From: Liolophura sinensis
Lineage: Eukaryota > Mollusca > Polyplacophora > Chitonida > Chitonidae
DNA length: 64,000 bases
Assembly (NCBI RefSeq): GCF_032854445.1
Contig: NC_088304.1
Span: forward strand, 23,235,513 to 23,299,512
Direction: 5' to 3'
Position numbers and translations under genes: made by a program. Within the stretch, counting starts at the first letter, position 1, and the number at the start of each line of letters is the position of its first letter. Below the pieces are notes generated by a model. The model did no database searches and was not told the DNA's origin. It worked only from the letters and a program-made list of their open reading frames with translations. Below are positions 11,632 through 24,600 of the stretch, one piece after another.

Positions 11632-11855
11632 ACAAAAGTTTTGAAAGAAAAACAGACAGAAGTTTTCAATGAAAAGCAGACAGGAGTTTTGAAACAAAAG
11701 CAGACAAAAGTTTTCAAAGAAAAACAGACAGAAGTTTTGAAACAAAAGTAGACAAAAGTTTTCAAAGAAAAGCAGACAGAAGATTTCAAAGAAAAGGAGG
11801 CAGAAGTTTTCAAAGAAAAGCAGACAGAAGTTTTCAGAGAAAAGCAGACAGAAGG
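11632..11855. repeat. 24-bp x 9 minisatellite
   Basis: Units cagaagttttcaaagaaaag + caga. The period is a multiple of 3, producing a 131-codon shadow ORF on the - strand. Confidence 0.9.
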
Positions 11856-11975
11856 ACAAAGAGGATACAGAGTCAAGGCTGACATCTGACAGTGGAGATA
11901 ATATTTCCATCATTAAAGCCTGCAATCTGTCATATTTGAATAAATGTGCCATTAAAAACTTCAGCTGAGCCAAGG

Positions 11976-12045
11976 GTTTACCTGGGATTTACCTAGTATT
12001 TACCTGGGATTTACCTGATATTTACCTGGGATTTACCTGGGATTT
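11976..12045. repeat. 12-bp tandem repeat
   Basis: tttacctgggat and close variants repeated about six times. Confidence 0.85.
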
Positions 12046-12205
12046 GTTACAGTAGATCAGAGAGGATTCTGTATTCTGTTAATAAAGCAGTCATGAGTTC
12101 AGCTCAAAACATCAGTTCCTCCGAACCATTGTTAATGTATTACAATCTTCACATCCTTCTTCATAACCCACTGATACATGCGTTCATTCTTTTGAACTCT
12201 CTTAA

Positions 12206-12385
12206 ATGATCTGTTCCTCTCCAGCCGTAAGTGGGAAGGTCTTCCAGCAACCTGTGAATGGTTGTACGTTTCCCTGGGCTCTGCCCGGTCTCCTCCCACC
12301 ATAATGCTGGGCACCGTCGTGTAAGTGAAATATTTTTGAGTACGGCATAAAACACCAATCCAATAAATAAAATAAATAAATATTC
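12206..12385 (+). mobile_element. SINE-A 3' two-thirds
   Basis: From ctctccagccgtaagtggga to the tail cataaaacaccaatccaata followed by (aaat)n. Confidence 0.75.
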
Positions 12386-12559
12386 TTTAGAACGTCATAA
12401 TCATAATCAAATCAAATAAATCGAATAAATAAATGATCTGTTAACATTTCATCCACACCTTCTTAGCTTTCATATCATAATCATGATCTTGTTTTTGCCC
12501 TCTTACCTTCAGAGTCTGGATTGATAGAGAAGAAGTAAATAGAGGAGGGAAGTGGTCTA

Positions 12560-12880
12560 TCTGCTGGGGAGGAAACCATAGGGAGTCTCATGACAGTAGC
12601 TTGACAATGACAATGCCAGTTATTTTTGTCAGGGGGAGGAAACAAAAGGAAACCACTAGGACTCTCACAAGGGTAATTTTCCTCATGGGGAGGAAACCAC
12701 AAGGACTCTCACAAGGGCAATTTTCCTCATGGAAAGGAAACACGAGGAAACCACAAGGACTCTCACAAGGGTAATTTTCCTCATGGAAAGGAAACCACAG
12801 GGGCTCTCAGAACAGTGATTTTCAACATGGGGAGGAAACATAGGAAACCACAAGGCCTCTTGCAACAGTAGCTCATTGAC
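12560..12880. repeat. About 44-bp degenerate minisatellite
   Basis: Repeats of ggaaaccacaaggactctca + caagggtaattttcctc, with insertions between units. Confidence 0.7.
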
Positions 12881-12899
12881 AGTGGGTTTTCCATGTTTG

Positions 12900-15550
12900 G
12901 AAGGTAGCATGAAACATAGGATTTTTAATACTTACGCTCCACATCCATGGCAAATCATATCAATCTCAGCGACCAGCAACTGATCTCTACCCAGCAACAA
13001 CATACCATCCACACATCTAAAGACCAATGTCTCAGAAGTCATGGATTTGTTAAAGGTTAAAAACAGAGTTTTGGATGAAATCAAGAGGCTTGTGTTGGCA
13101 CTTTTTTACCAAACATTTGGCCCATGTCAAAATACTGTTTGGTGCCGAACATTGGCTTTGTCTTGCTATTGACTTCCAGGCCTACATCCTTGACCATTTC
13201 TTGTGTTTATATTATCTAGTTAATATTATCTAATCTGCATGTCCAGCAATTCTTCTGCTAGGTCAGTATCCATGTTAAAGCTCTGTCAAAGGGAAACTTT
13301 CATGCATTTTATACTTGTTTTTAAAACTGCAACTCAAGGATAGTTTTAAGTCAAAAAATATATCTAGAACTGCGCTAAATTCTGGGTTGTCCCCGAAGTC
13401 CTCTACATTGTACCGTCAGCATAGATGGTTAACTGGTTTTGTGTGTCCCCTGTATGACCTGTTCTGCTCTTGCTCACTGATGCACCACTCAAAACAGCTA
13501 CAAAGGCCCTGTCTTTACAAAGCTGTCACATTGCTACATTTACGTCAAGAATATTTTAATACCGTGGTGATGTTTCTCTTCACTCTTTGCTGCCATAACA
13601 GCAGGTGCATGTTACCACAGCTTCATAAGAAACATGAAGCAATTTTGTATTGTTTTCTCTCAGTATTAAATAACTTAACAATTAAGGTAAGTATTCATTA
13701 TCAATTGTGGCTTCTATTTCCACCAGATTGTCACATTTTAGGGCAATAAACCAGGAGCAAACAGTTCACGCTCTGAGTGATGGACACACTCAGTACTGTG
13801 AGCTGTGAACTGTGATTGCTGTTAACACATGATTTAATACTGGGAGAAAACAGTGTAAAATTACTTCGTGGTGTATATTTTTGTTGAGTATACGCCCGTT
13901 GATTATAAATTTCCCAAGTATCTAGCTCACTTTTACCAGTGCCATATGAAATTAATATAATACTGTGACTTACATGTTCACATCTGTGATGTTTTGAAAT
14001 GAGATTCCAGAAGTATGTTTTCTCCCTGTAGTAGTATTATGAGATTTTCATATTTGTGCTGGGACCAGATAATGTTACACATCATATATTTGATGCATTC
14101 ATTTATTTTCTTTTTTCTTTTTTGGCATGGTTGGTATTTTGTCAACAAAGATCACAAAGATGTATTATCTCTGTTGCATGTATCTATCTATGGCTATATT
14201 GTATATTTATCATCACAATTCACATCTCTGGGTATTTGTAATTTAATTTTTGATTTTAATTACTCTTTGATTAGGGCAACTAATCTGCAAAAGTCTCAAT
14301 ATGTATGTTTTCACTTCAAAGTATGCACACATGTGTGAAGTATTTTATTAATCTCTGGCATATGTATAGACAGGGATTACACTGGAGCCTGTATAGACAA
14401 AGGGTTTATACTTGTAGGTTATGTAAAGACAATGGTAAGTCTTGTGTATAGACATTGGTTAGGTTATGTTTAGTCTTGAGTCTTATGGTAAGATACTGGT
14501 TAGGTTATGTAAAGATAGTGGTTAACTAATGCACAAAAAAAGTTGGCTTACATATACACAATCTTAAGGCTAAGTAAAGACAATGATATGTCTTATGTAT
14601 AGATGATGGTTTGTATCTGTAAAGACGCTGGTTAATTTGTGTACAAAAGTGGTTAGCTCACATATACATAATGCGTTGGCCATGTAATGACAATGGTATA
14701 TGCAAACAGAGGTTGGCTTATGTATAGACAGTGTTTTATATGTCTCTACATGCAGCATTGATCCACTAACCCTTGCTACAAGCCTTTTTGGGGCAGTTAT
14801 AGAGGTGATTTTGCAGTTGATAATCTCTGACTAGATGAAAAATCAGGCAATGTGAGATTAACACTTGACAAATACCTCACAGATATACGATTGTAAGCCT
14901 GTATATACTTTTAAAAGCTGCTGTAGTAAGTCCAGAGTTCTGTCGACTGAGGCTGTTTCTTTGATCTTTCTCTGGTCCTCTGTGACTCTGCAACTCGCCT
15001 GCTGTGATCAAGCTCACTGCCAATCGGTGGGTCACATGACCATTAAGGTGTTTCGTTCGGCCGAAGATCATCATAGAATATGGCCCATGCATTCTGATAC
15101 ACAAATGGAAAGCTTTGATCACGAGAACTTTGAGTGCTGCCCACAGGGTTGATGCAGGGGGAGATAACCAAGAACTGTACAGTTAAGCCCAGTTCAGTGA
15201 AATGAGGGTAGGTTATCAGCTGTTAGGATTTCTGAGAACATCTCAGCTGTAACATAAAGAAACGTCAAATTACATGTCGGAAAAGCCCGTAAGACATGCA
15301 GTTTGATTACTGTTAGGTGGGTGTAACTGTGCATTAATGTGAAAGTACTCATAGGCCTAGCTTTCCGGTGTGCCTTGTAGAGAACAACAATTATTCATGT
15401 ATATTTGCAGAGAGGTGACATTTTTACATTTATCATTCCAGTAGAGATATTTTGGTATATACTTGTATTGAATATACAAGAGAAAGATTTCGGTGGTTTT
15501 ACCATCATAATTCTCGTTTTCAACCCGATTTTTTTTTTTCTTTTTTCACG
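12900..15550. other. AT-rich stretch, no supported gene
   Basis: Presumed intron or flank. ORFs at 13315-13749 and 14015-14338 have no recognisable domain or splice context. A degenerate tagacaatggt-type repeat occupies about 14360-14750. Confidence 0.5.
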
Positions 15551-17184
15551 CAGAAAATGTACACGTTATATGAGTATCGAAGAAGTCCATCCATGTTCCT
15601 TAGAACTGACAAGGAAATTTGCATAATTTTTTCCAAAAGTGCTTTAATTGTGAGAAATTTACAACTGATTATACAATTTGATGTAAATGTTATTTTTGAT
15701 GCACAGTTTTTCCTCTTACCAAGGTACTTTTTACAGGCATGGAATGGCCTTTATAAATGATACTGTCTCGGAAATATTGACATGTACTCAATTAAAGGAT
15801 AAAATTTACCATTGTCTCAGATTCTTTGTAGAAATACTCATCACAGAGGCTCACTCACCTGAAGCACAAACTTGAGTCTTAAGGAGACTTATACTTTGAA
15901 GGCATTATTGACTCGGAAAACAATATTTAGGACTTTGATGTTATGTTTTGTGCTATAGTAGTGGAAATTCAAATTATGAAGGATTAGTCTTTAGGTAGCT
16001 ACACTTAGATATTAATTATTATCCCAAGTTTGAAAATTATGCATGTAAATAAAATTTCAAAGTTTGAAGTAATTTAAACCTGCCATAAAGACCTAAGATA
16101 GAGTCTTAGCAGTGCTCGGGAGTTTGGTTTATATGTCTTTTTCATGAAACAGTTGCCTAATATGCTTGAAGTAGCTATAATGCAAGTGGCAGTTTCATAG
16201 CTGTGTTGTTCGCATAACAACTACAAAGCATCGTTAAACTTTAAGTTACCTTTATAAAAGTTTAAACAAAATATATTAAACTAGTGAGAAAGTCTGAATT
16301 ATAAAAAAGTTTTGAGTTAAAACTGGCATTAAAATCTAAAATACACCTTGGGTAAATAGACAATAATGAACCAGAGTCCAAACATCGTGGGGCAGGGTGT
16401 TAGCACAAAATTTTAAGTATTTGTAAAGTATGAAAAATAATGTCAACACCAGTCTGCCTTCATTTATACATGTGTATCTATCTGCACTATATTTGTGAAT
16501 CGTATGCATATATTTGTAGTGTTAGCGTAAATATGGTGTATGCCAGGTATTTTTACCTGTAATTGGCCAGGTTCATTTATTCATCTGCGTCTCGTGAGTC
16601 AGTTGGGTTGAATTACAGAGGCCTTCTGTGCTCTTTATACATGTATATTCTGATCAATTTTAATAGAGCAAAAATTATGATTATTTTTTTTAATCTTATT
16701 TGTTGGTTTGTTTGTTTGTTTGTTTGATTTTCAACATAAATCTGGAGATCTTAACATGTACTTTATGATATAGGACCAATCATTCTTGGAGTCATTCCTG
16801 TGTTTCTGAAGCGAATATTTAATGATTATGTTAATTATTTTGTTTATGAAATCTGAATGATATTGATGTGTGTATGTTTATTATAGCAACAAAATGGGAC
16901 CAGTTCAATCCAGTTTGCTGTATAAATCTAGTGTTATAATTTTTTTGTAATTATACCTTGTGGGCTGAATTTTTCCTGTAAAATGTAATACGAGATTTAG
17001 TATGCACAATGTTTATGATGATTTATGATGTTTATTTATGATACACTGAAGCTATTTTCTTTAATATATTGAAAAATCAGACTGCTATTTACTGTCGGCA
17101 ACAATGCTGTGCTTATCTCCCTTTGTGCAATTTGGCTGTAGTACTCAACCCTACTGAGGGGGATATGGTTAGATATGTATATCC

Positions 17185-17243
<59 letters not shown>
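17185..17243. repeat. (AT)n microsatellite
   Basis: About 28 consecutive AT dinucleotides. Confidence 0.95.
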
Positions 17244-17245
<2 letters not shown>

Positions 17246-17771
17246 CCTATACGCTGAATGACCTAAAATTTCACGGTTAACTAAGCTGCATATTTTACCT
17301 GATTCTGAGAGTTCTGTGGGTCTTATTAGAAAGATGTTTTAAGGTTTATTACGCAGGTAAGGTGATTCACTACAGGTGTTGGAAAAATGTAAGTTTCCGC
17401 ACAAGTAATATTGTATGGTATTTATTTGTGGGGGGCAAAATTTTAGGCCATTTACGGTAGGTCAGTAGTAATTTTAGTTTGACTAAATAAATAGGATGGT
17501 AAAAAATGGGTGATTCTTTATTTTGCCCAACGTGTAAGGATTGCCATACACGAATGTCAGCCATTGTTTAAGGTCCTAGAATCGTTATGACAGCTTAACT
17601 AAAATAAAAATAGAACCCTTATGTTACTATTAATTTTGAAATTCTACATGTCAGAAATGCTCAAGATACTTTCCAGTATAGTTCAATAGTATTTCTGTTT
17701 CTAAGAGATTTGTTTCTTTTTTTGCGTACATGTTACGTGTTTCCCTTATAGATGTTCATTTGTAAGAAATG

Positions 17772-17777
17772 AATAAA
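17772..17777 (+). terminator. Candidate poly(A) signal AATAAA
   Basis: AATAAA followed by T/G-rich sequence at the end of a long AT-rich stretch. The next coding unit is on the other strand, so this fits the 3' end of the + strand gene. Confidence 0.3.
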
Positions 17778-17979
17778 GCTTGTACAAATCTGGAAGACAG
17801 CATTCTGAGCATTTTCTTTGATTATGTTCAAATAGGGTAAATCCATATCTATTCCCAGGTTATATGGGAATGTTCCCACGTGTTTTTGTTACTTTTTGAT
17901 TCTTTAAGAGAAATGGAAACTATGGCTTAGTGCAATCCCTCATTCTCGCTGCTTTTTGGGCCTTGGCCACAATAAGCGG

Positions 17980-18092
17980 TTATTTATTTGATTGGTGTTT
18001 TACGCCGTACTCAAGAATATTTCACTTATACGACGGCGGCCAGCATTATGGTGGGAGGAAACCGGGCACAGCCCGGGGGAAACCTACGACTA
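17980..18092 (-). mobile_element. SINE-A 3' fragment, well conserved
   Basis: tgattggtgttttacgccgt and the cggcggccagcattatggtg core are intact; the head is missing. Confidence 0.8.
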
Positions 18093-18329
18093 CAATAAGC
18101 GGTGGACTCTGCTCGTGTGGTTCTTTCCGCAGACTAAGGTTCGGTGAAGACCACTTGTCATCCACCAATATGGTATGCATATCTGGCATGTGGAAAAGTT
18201 CGTCAGTAACATTCCAAAGGTCGGTGGTTTATGCGTGGCACTCCAGTTTCCTGCGGTTTCCTGCACATATAAAAATGACTTATGATGTGAGTGAAAAACT
18301 CGTGGATAACAATCGCTTACATGCACAAA

Positions 18330-18720
18330 TATTATACACACTTTCTGGACGCCTTATGACGTTAAACTCCACGCATTAATTCATTCATTCATACACACTT
18401 TCTGGCCGTCTTATGACGTTATACTCCACACATTCATTCATTTATTCATACACACTTTCTGGCCGTCTTATGACGTGAAACTCCGCGCATTCATTCGTAC
18501 ACACTTTCTCGCCGTCTTATGACGTGAAACTCCGCGCATTCATTCGTACACACTTTCTCGCCGTCTTATGGCGTGAAACTCCACGCATTCATTCGTACAC
18601 ACTTGCTCGCCGTCTTATGACGTTAAACTCCACGCATTCATTCGTACACACTTGCTCGCCGTCTTATGACGTTAAACTCCACGCATTCATTCATTCATTC
18701 ATACACACTTTCTGGGAAGC
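18330..18720. repeat. 50-60 bp tandem repeat
   Basis: Seven to eight units of cgtcttatgacgttaaactc + cacgcattcattcatacac. The unit resembles a SINE 3' end with its (attc)n tail, which suggests the array grew from a retroposon terminus. Confidence 0.85.
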
Positions 18721-19074
18721 CACCTGGAGTACCCAACAGATGTAAAGTACATTTGTGCCGGCAGAAATTATTGCCCTAAAATAGAATTACAACGTTTGGA
18801 AAGGTCAACTAATGCCCTTTGACTCCTTATTTTTTTTTCACCAGGAAATAATGACATTGTCGATTACTTGCTGACATTCTGAGAAATGCTGATGTCTGCG
18901 GTAAACCTTGTCAAGATACTTCGGGAAATGCTCATCTTTGTTGGCACACTATTGATAATGGTGAGGGGAAATGCCGAAACTTTGTCCACGCTCTTTTTAA
19001 GATGCGCTTATTAGCGACAAACTTTGTCAATATCCTTTGATCAATTGATGTTGCTCATCTCCCTGAACACAAAA

Positions 19075-19345
19075 TTCAGTGAGTGAGTGCTTGGGGTTAA
19101 GGTCGCACTTAAAAATTTTCAGTTATATGACAATGAAGGAGTCCGTATAATGCATGTAATGTGCCTCCTTGCCGCAGGACGGATTTCCATCGCTCTTTTA
19201 TCTAGTGCTGCTTCACTAAAACAACTTACCGAAGGCAATTAAGCTGCCCCACCCGATGCATTATACTGATACGGGTCAACCAGTCCTTGCACTATCCCCT
19301 TAATGCTGGAAACGCCAAGCAACGATTGTAGAACGTGTAATCGCA
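19075..19345 (-). mobile_element. SINE-B copy, diverged
   Basis: Contains tgatacgggtcaaccagtcc and the 3' end gtgcttggggttaaggtcgc; the tRNA-like head is absent. Confidence 0.75.
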
Positions 19346-19394
19346 ATATGCTATGAATGCCGACGGCTGAAGACAACTTCAAGACAAACCAACT

Positions 19395-19440
19395 AAGCTG
19401 CGCTAGCGCGCTAATCAACTGAGCCACGGAGCCCCCCCAC
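19395..19440 (-). mobile_element. SINE-A head fragment
   Basis: tgcgctagcgcgctaatcaa then ctgagccacggagccccc: the 5' tRNA-like head alone, next to a headless SINE-B. Confidence 0.65.
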
Positions 19441-19457
19441 CCCCACCTCCCAGCCCA

Positions 19458-19720
19458 GACTTAAGTCATAAATTACAAGTGCTTCCGTATTTATCGAAAA
19501 ACTCAAAATTTAAGTCATAAATTACAAGTGCTTCCGTATTTATCGAAAAACTCAAGACTTAAATCATAAATTATAAGTGCTTGCGTATTTATCAAGAAAC
19601 TCAAGACTTTAGTCATAAATTACAAGTGTTTGCATATTTACCACGAAACTCAAAACTTTAAATTACAAGTGATTCCGTATTTATTAAGAAACCCAAGATT
19701 TAAGTCATGAATTAATAGTG
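19458..19720. repeat. 49-bp x 5 minisatellite
   Basis: Units of ttaagtcataaattacaagt + gcttccgtatttatcgaaaaactcaa. Confidence 0.9.
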
Positions 19721-19724
19721 CTTA

Positions 19725-21375
19725 AAAAGGCTGAACCTGAAAAAAAATCCAATTGTGGTTAACACACTCTCTATGGTGAGGAATCAGAGAGTGAATTTTA
19801 AACTTCCTGGAGCAAAATATTGTATTGTATTGTAGCTGTTTTTGAATTTTGACTTAGGTCTTAAGTAGATTCTTTACTGCAAAACATTGTACCAGCCACA
19901 GTTTGACTTCTTTGCTGTTCTGAGTTTGGCTTTTAAGCACTTGCAATTTTTTTACTTAACTGCTAAGATGCTTGAACACCCACCCACCCAACCCCACCCC
20001 AACCCCCCTATCCAACCCCCCGATCCCAGCTTTGACTACAGGAGAGGAGGCATTCCAGGAAAATCAAACCAAGCTACCCTGCACAGAAAAGGTAACTGGT
20101 AATTGCAAAGAGGGCTGCAGGCGAGTTAATTCATGGTAAACGGTCAATAACTGCCCAGTGGTATGGCCAGAGCATGAGACAGGCACTCCACAAGACGAGG
20201 GTTCGAGTACCATCCCACCTTTCTCGGACGAACAGAGGTTTACCTTCCGGAATGGGAGAGCGAGGTTTTATAGGAAAACTCGTCGCATCAGGACACACAT
20301 GCTACAGTCTTTAAAGCATACGTGAAACACTTGATTTTTTCTTCTTAATATGGAGGATAGAATGTGGCCCTACATATTCATGTACAACAAAGGCTCTCAG
20401 CTTTCTTATTTGGGGATAAATCACAGTTTTCCTTAGGCCAAAGGCGTTCAGTGCACAAATTTTTAGCCACTGGTGATGACGTAAACGGTGTCAAAACAAC
20501 TTTGTTGGCGGGAAAGCTCTAATTACGCTAATCTGGTCCCGTGTTCCCAGTATGTTCATCGATGACGTCATTTCCGAATATTCCCGACCACTGGAGGAAA
20601 ATATGCATAAACAGAGCGGTTATTAGGGAATAAGAACATAGGCTTCAAAAACGATTTTTTCCCCTCTTATTTTAGGCGTATCTTTTTTCCTCTTCCATTA
20701 AAACCATACTCTTCGATTTATTGTACCTTTTCACGTATCCTTTAAAAATACTCTGGTATGAACAGCTACCATCGGCACGAATACCTATGTATAAGGACTG
20801 GCATTTGGCCTCCACATGGGCTAACAGCAAAATCGAGTCAATGAGATTTTGTTTGTTTGAGAAAGCACATGTATATGTACTTAGTACCGTTCACATTAAA
20901 GTACACCAGTGGATCAAATACAAGACGTGTAGACATTTGATAGCATGAAACATTGAAAATACAAGCTTAAGTACGGTATACTGTATACTGTATACCAATA
21001 AAAAATGAAGAATTCCAAAATGAAAAAGATCAGAAATGAAAAGTTTCCACGGCTGGGGAGCATAGTGATCTCAAGAAAATAGTTAATAAAACCAACACCA
21101 AAAAAGTAATCATTTACTACGACCACTCTTACGGTACAGCCAGGAATGCGGGCCTACTGATGGCAATAAGTGCGTCAGCATACTACCATTACTCTGATTA
21201 ACACTAGTTATAATAATAGTTGTACTCCGAACAATAATAATACTGATGGTGTAGAACTAGAGTTCCTTTACTGTCCTGATATACCGACTGTCAGCTCAAG
21301 GGCATCAAAAAACCATTTTACACATTTCTTTATCCCCAAAATAACGGTGGACAAAGTTAGTTCCTACATTTGGTT
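19725..21375. other. Intergenic stretch, no supported gene
   Basis: AT-rich, with a C-rich tract (about 19980-20025). No splice-consistent coding sequence was found. It separates the convergent ends of the + strand gene and the P450. Confidence 0.5.
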
Positions 21376-21378
21376 TAA

Positions 21379-21384
21379 TTTATT
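21379..21384 (-). terminator. P450 poly(A) signal AATAAA
   Basis: Exact AATAAA on the - strand 38-43 nt after the stop codon. Confidence 0.5.
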
Positions 21385-21421
21385 GCCTTATTTATGGGCT
21401 ATTAAATTTATCCCTGGTTGT

Positions 21422-21632
21422 CTAGACACGTGGCTCTATCCGCACGTAATAGTCATCGGGCCACATTACGGCGGAGAATCGGAACGTTCTGGGGTCACAT
21501 GGCGGCAGAGGTCTCTCGGGATCTCGAGAGAAGTTGAATCTCTGAAGTAAGGTGACAATGAAAACAAACATCCGAGATCTTGCGAACGTTTCTCCGACAC
21601 AGAACCTACGGCCAATTCCAAACGGGATTAAG
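21422..21632 (-). CDS. P450 exon 6 (haem-binding cysteine)
   Basis: Acceptor tgtgtttcag, stop TAG at 21424-21422. Contains FGIGRRFCVGE with the axial cysteine ligand. Confidence 0.97.
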
Positions 21633-24600
21633 CTGAAACACAACAAAAGAGAATTATGATTTAAGAAATACGGGAATAGTAATAAAATACTTACACTGTA
21701 AATAAATACAATTTTATTCAGAGGTGGCCCTGTAACTACAGCTGGTCGTACAACCACAGCTGGTCGTTTAAACACATCTGCTCACGTAACCATAATTTGC
21801 CTTGTAACAAAATCTGGCCTTGTAATAACAGCTGGCCTAATAACCAGTGTTGGCCGTGTAATTACAGTTGATCTTGTAATCATAGCTTCTCGTACAACCA
21901 TAGCTGGCCCTGTAATTGCAGATGGCCTAATAAGCAGTGCTGGCCGCGTAACCAAAACTGATCTTGTAACCAATGTTGACCTTGTAACAATAGCTGATTT
22001 TGTGATCACAGCTGGCCGCTTATCACAACTGGTCTTGTAACCACAGTTGGTAGTGTAACCACAACTCGTCGCGGTACGTGCAGATGTAAAATCGTCATTA
22101 ACACCTTGCAGAAACTCTTTCAAAATTTAATCATTAAAAAGTCTCAAAAAAATAGTCAACAGTCATTATATAACTGGGTACAGAGTTAAATTGGGAAAAA
22201 ATAAAGTTCATCGACGTAAACAGCCAAAACGATAAAGTTTTTACCGGCAAGAAAAAATTCTTGGAATACATCTATCACTTACTTTTTCCTGTTTGGGTGG
22301 TCAGTAGGCAGAAGCTTCATGTTTTCGTCCAGAAACCGCTCAGGTTTGTATTCCCAGGGATCCGGCCAGACCTTCTCGTCGTGATGACAGCCCCACAAGT
22401 TTGGCAACACCTAGTAAATGATCACAGTGAGACTATTTTTTTAAGTCTTCTTCTCTTCGAGGAACGCAAGATCTAACAAAGCGTTGTATGGAAAATACAA
22501 TTGTTTTATAAATTTTCTTCTCTTCGAAGGGAAAACATATCGAAAATAGTTTTACAAGTTTACTTATCTTCGGTAAAAACGGTCACACCTAACAATCGAT
22601 CAAAGCGGAAGTAGTGTTACAAGTTTTTATCTCGTCGAAGAAAGGGCAATACCCAACAGACCCTCATATCAAAAGTAGTTTTACTGTTGTTCTTTTCTTC
22701 GAAAAAAAGGCAACACTTCACCAACCGTCAGAACAAAAGTAATTTTTCAAATGTTCTTCTGTTCTAAAATAATAGCAACACTTAACCAACCGTCTTAGCA
22801 AAAGCAGTTTTACAAATTTTCTTCTCTTCGAAAGAAAAAGGAAACACTTAACCAACGGTCATAGCAAAGGGAGTTTGACAATTGTTCTTCTGTTCAAAAA
22901 TAATGTCAACAATTAACCAATCATCACAGTCATCTTCGAAGAATCCACAAACGAACTTACTTAATGTTTCCCCGGTTCTTCGCAAGAAACACAGGAAAAC
23001 GTACTAGCTACTATTGGCACATTTCGCACAACATTTCGACATATTTATTGGACTGGGCTTTAACGCCGTATGAATTCAAGACACAATTTTTTACTTCAAC
23101 GGCCGAGGTAATTTTCCTGGAGGGAGTGGACATAGGGCAATACCCAGAATAAACCTCCCACCTCTGAAAAGTATACATATACATCATTTCCATGTCTAAC
23201 ACAGGGCCAGCTTTGTGTACGGCGTATTGGGGGCAGGCAAGTCAGCTCTAACATAGTTGTTGTTATACCACATAAGCGGCACAGTTCTTGTTATACCACA
23301 TAAGCGGCGCAGTTCTTGTTATACTACATAAGCCTCGCAGTTCTTGTTATACCACATAAGCAGCACAATAGTGTGGACATTGGTCGGCATTGGAGTCTGG
23401 GACCGAACCAACACATCATGTGCCTGGGACCGAACCAACACATCACGAGTCTGGGACTGAGCCAAGATATCATGAGTCTGGGACTGAACCACAACACCAT
23501 GAGTCTGGGACTGAACCAACATATTACCTGCCTTAGCCACCTCGGAAATCCCCTTCCCGAGGAAACAACACATCATGTGCCTTAGCCATCTCGGAAATCC
23601 CGTTCCCGAGAAACCAACACATCATGTGCATGTGCCTAAGCCTCCTCGGAAATCCCTTCCGAGAAACCAACATATCATGTGCCTTAGCCACCTCGGAATC
23701 CCCTTCCCGAGGAACCAACACACCATGTGTCTTAGCCACCTCGGAAATCCCCTTCCCGAGAAACCAACACATCTTGTGTCAGTCAACTCGGAAATCCCCT
23801 TCCCGAGAAACCAACACGTCATGTGTCTTATCCACCTCGGAATCCCCTTCCCGAGGAAACAACACACCATGTGCCTAAGCCTCCTCGGAATTCCCCTTCC
23901 CGAGGAAACAACACATCATGTGTCAGTCACCTCGGAAATCCCCTCCCTGAGAAACCAACACATCATGTGTCTTAGCAACCTCGGAATTCCCCTTCCCGAG
24001 GAACCAACACATCATGTGTCTTATCCACCTCGGAAATCCCCTTCCCGAGGAAACAACACATCATGTGCCTAAGCCTCCTCGGAAATCCCTTCCCGAGGAA
24101 ACAACACATCATGTGTCTTAGCCACCTCGGAAGTCCCCTTTCCGAGAAACCAACATATCATGTGCCTAAGCCTCCTCGGAAATCCCCTTTCCGAGGAAAC
24201 AACACATCATGTGTCTCAGCCACCTTGGAAATCCCCTTCCCGAGAAACCAACACATCATGTGCCTAAGCCTCCTCGGAAATCCCCTTCCCGAGAAACCAA
24301 CACATCATGTGTCTCAGCCACCTCGGAAATCCCCTTCCCGAGAAACCAACATATCATGTGCCTTGGTCATCTCGGAAATCCCCTTCCCGAGGAAACAACA
24401 CATCATTTGCCTAAGCCTCCTCGGAAATCCCTTCCCGAGAAACCAACACATCATGTGCCTTAGCCACCTCGGAAATCTCCATTCCAAGAAACCAACACAT
24501 CATGTGCCTTAGCCATCTCGGAAATCCCCTTTCCGAGAAACCAACATATCATGTGCCTTAGCCACCTCGGAATCCCCTTTCCGACGAACCATAACATCAT

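Larger units (their letters stand above)
15554..17790 (+). other. Candidate terminal exon / 3' UTR of the WxxxLxxKR gene
   Basis: A strong polypyrimidine tract and acceptor (tttttcacgcag) precede 15554. Joined in phase 1 to exon 10 it adds KNVHVI and a stop at 15571-15573. AT-rich sequence then runs to AATAAA at 17772. The splice is inferred only; an unspliced end at 11225 is equally possible. Confidence 0.25.

Noticed and set aside
11578..11973. 131-codon phenylalanine/cysteine-rich ORF on the - strand
   Set aside because: Antisense shadow of the 24-bp array.
13315..14338. ORFs of 144 and 107 codons on the + strand
   Set aside because: AT-rich, no domain, no matching splice context, biased to F/Y/I/L as expected from random AT-rich sequence.
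23575..24512. Long repetitive ORFs over the 48-bp array
   Set aside because: Period-driven, inside P450 intron 4, no domain, both strands open.
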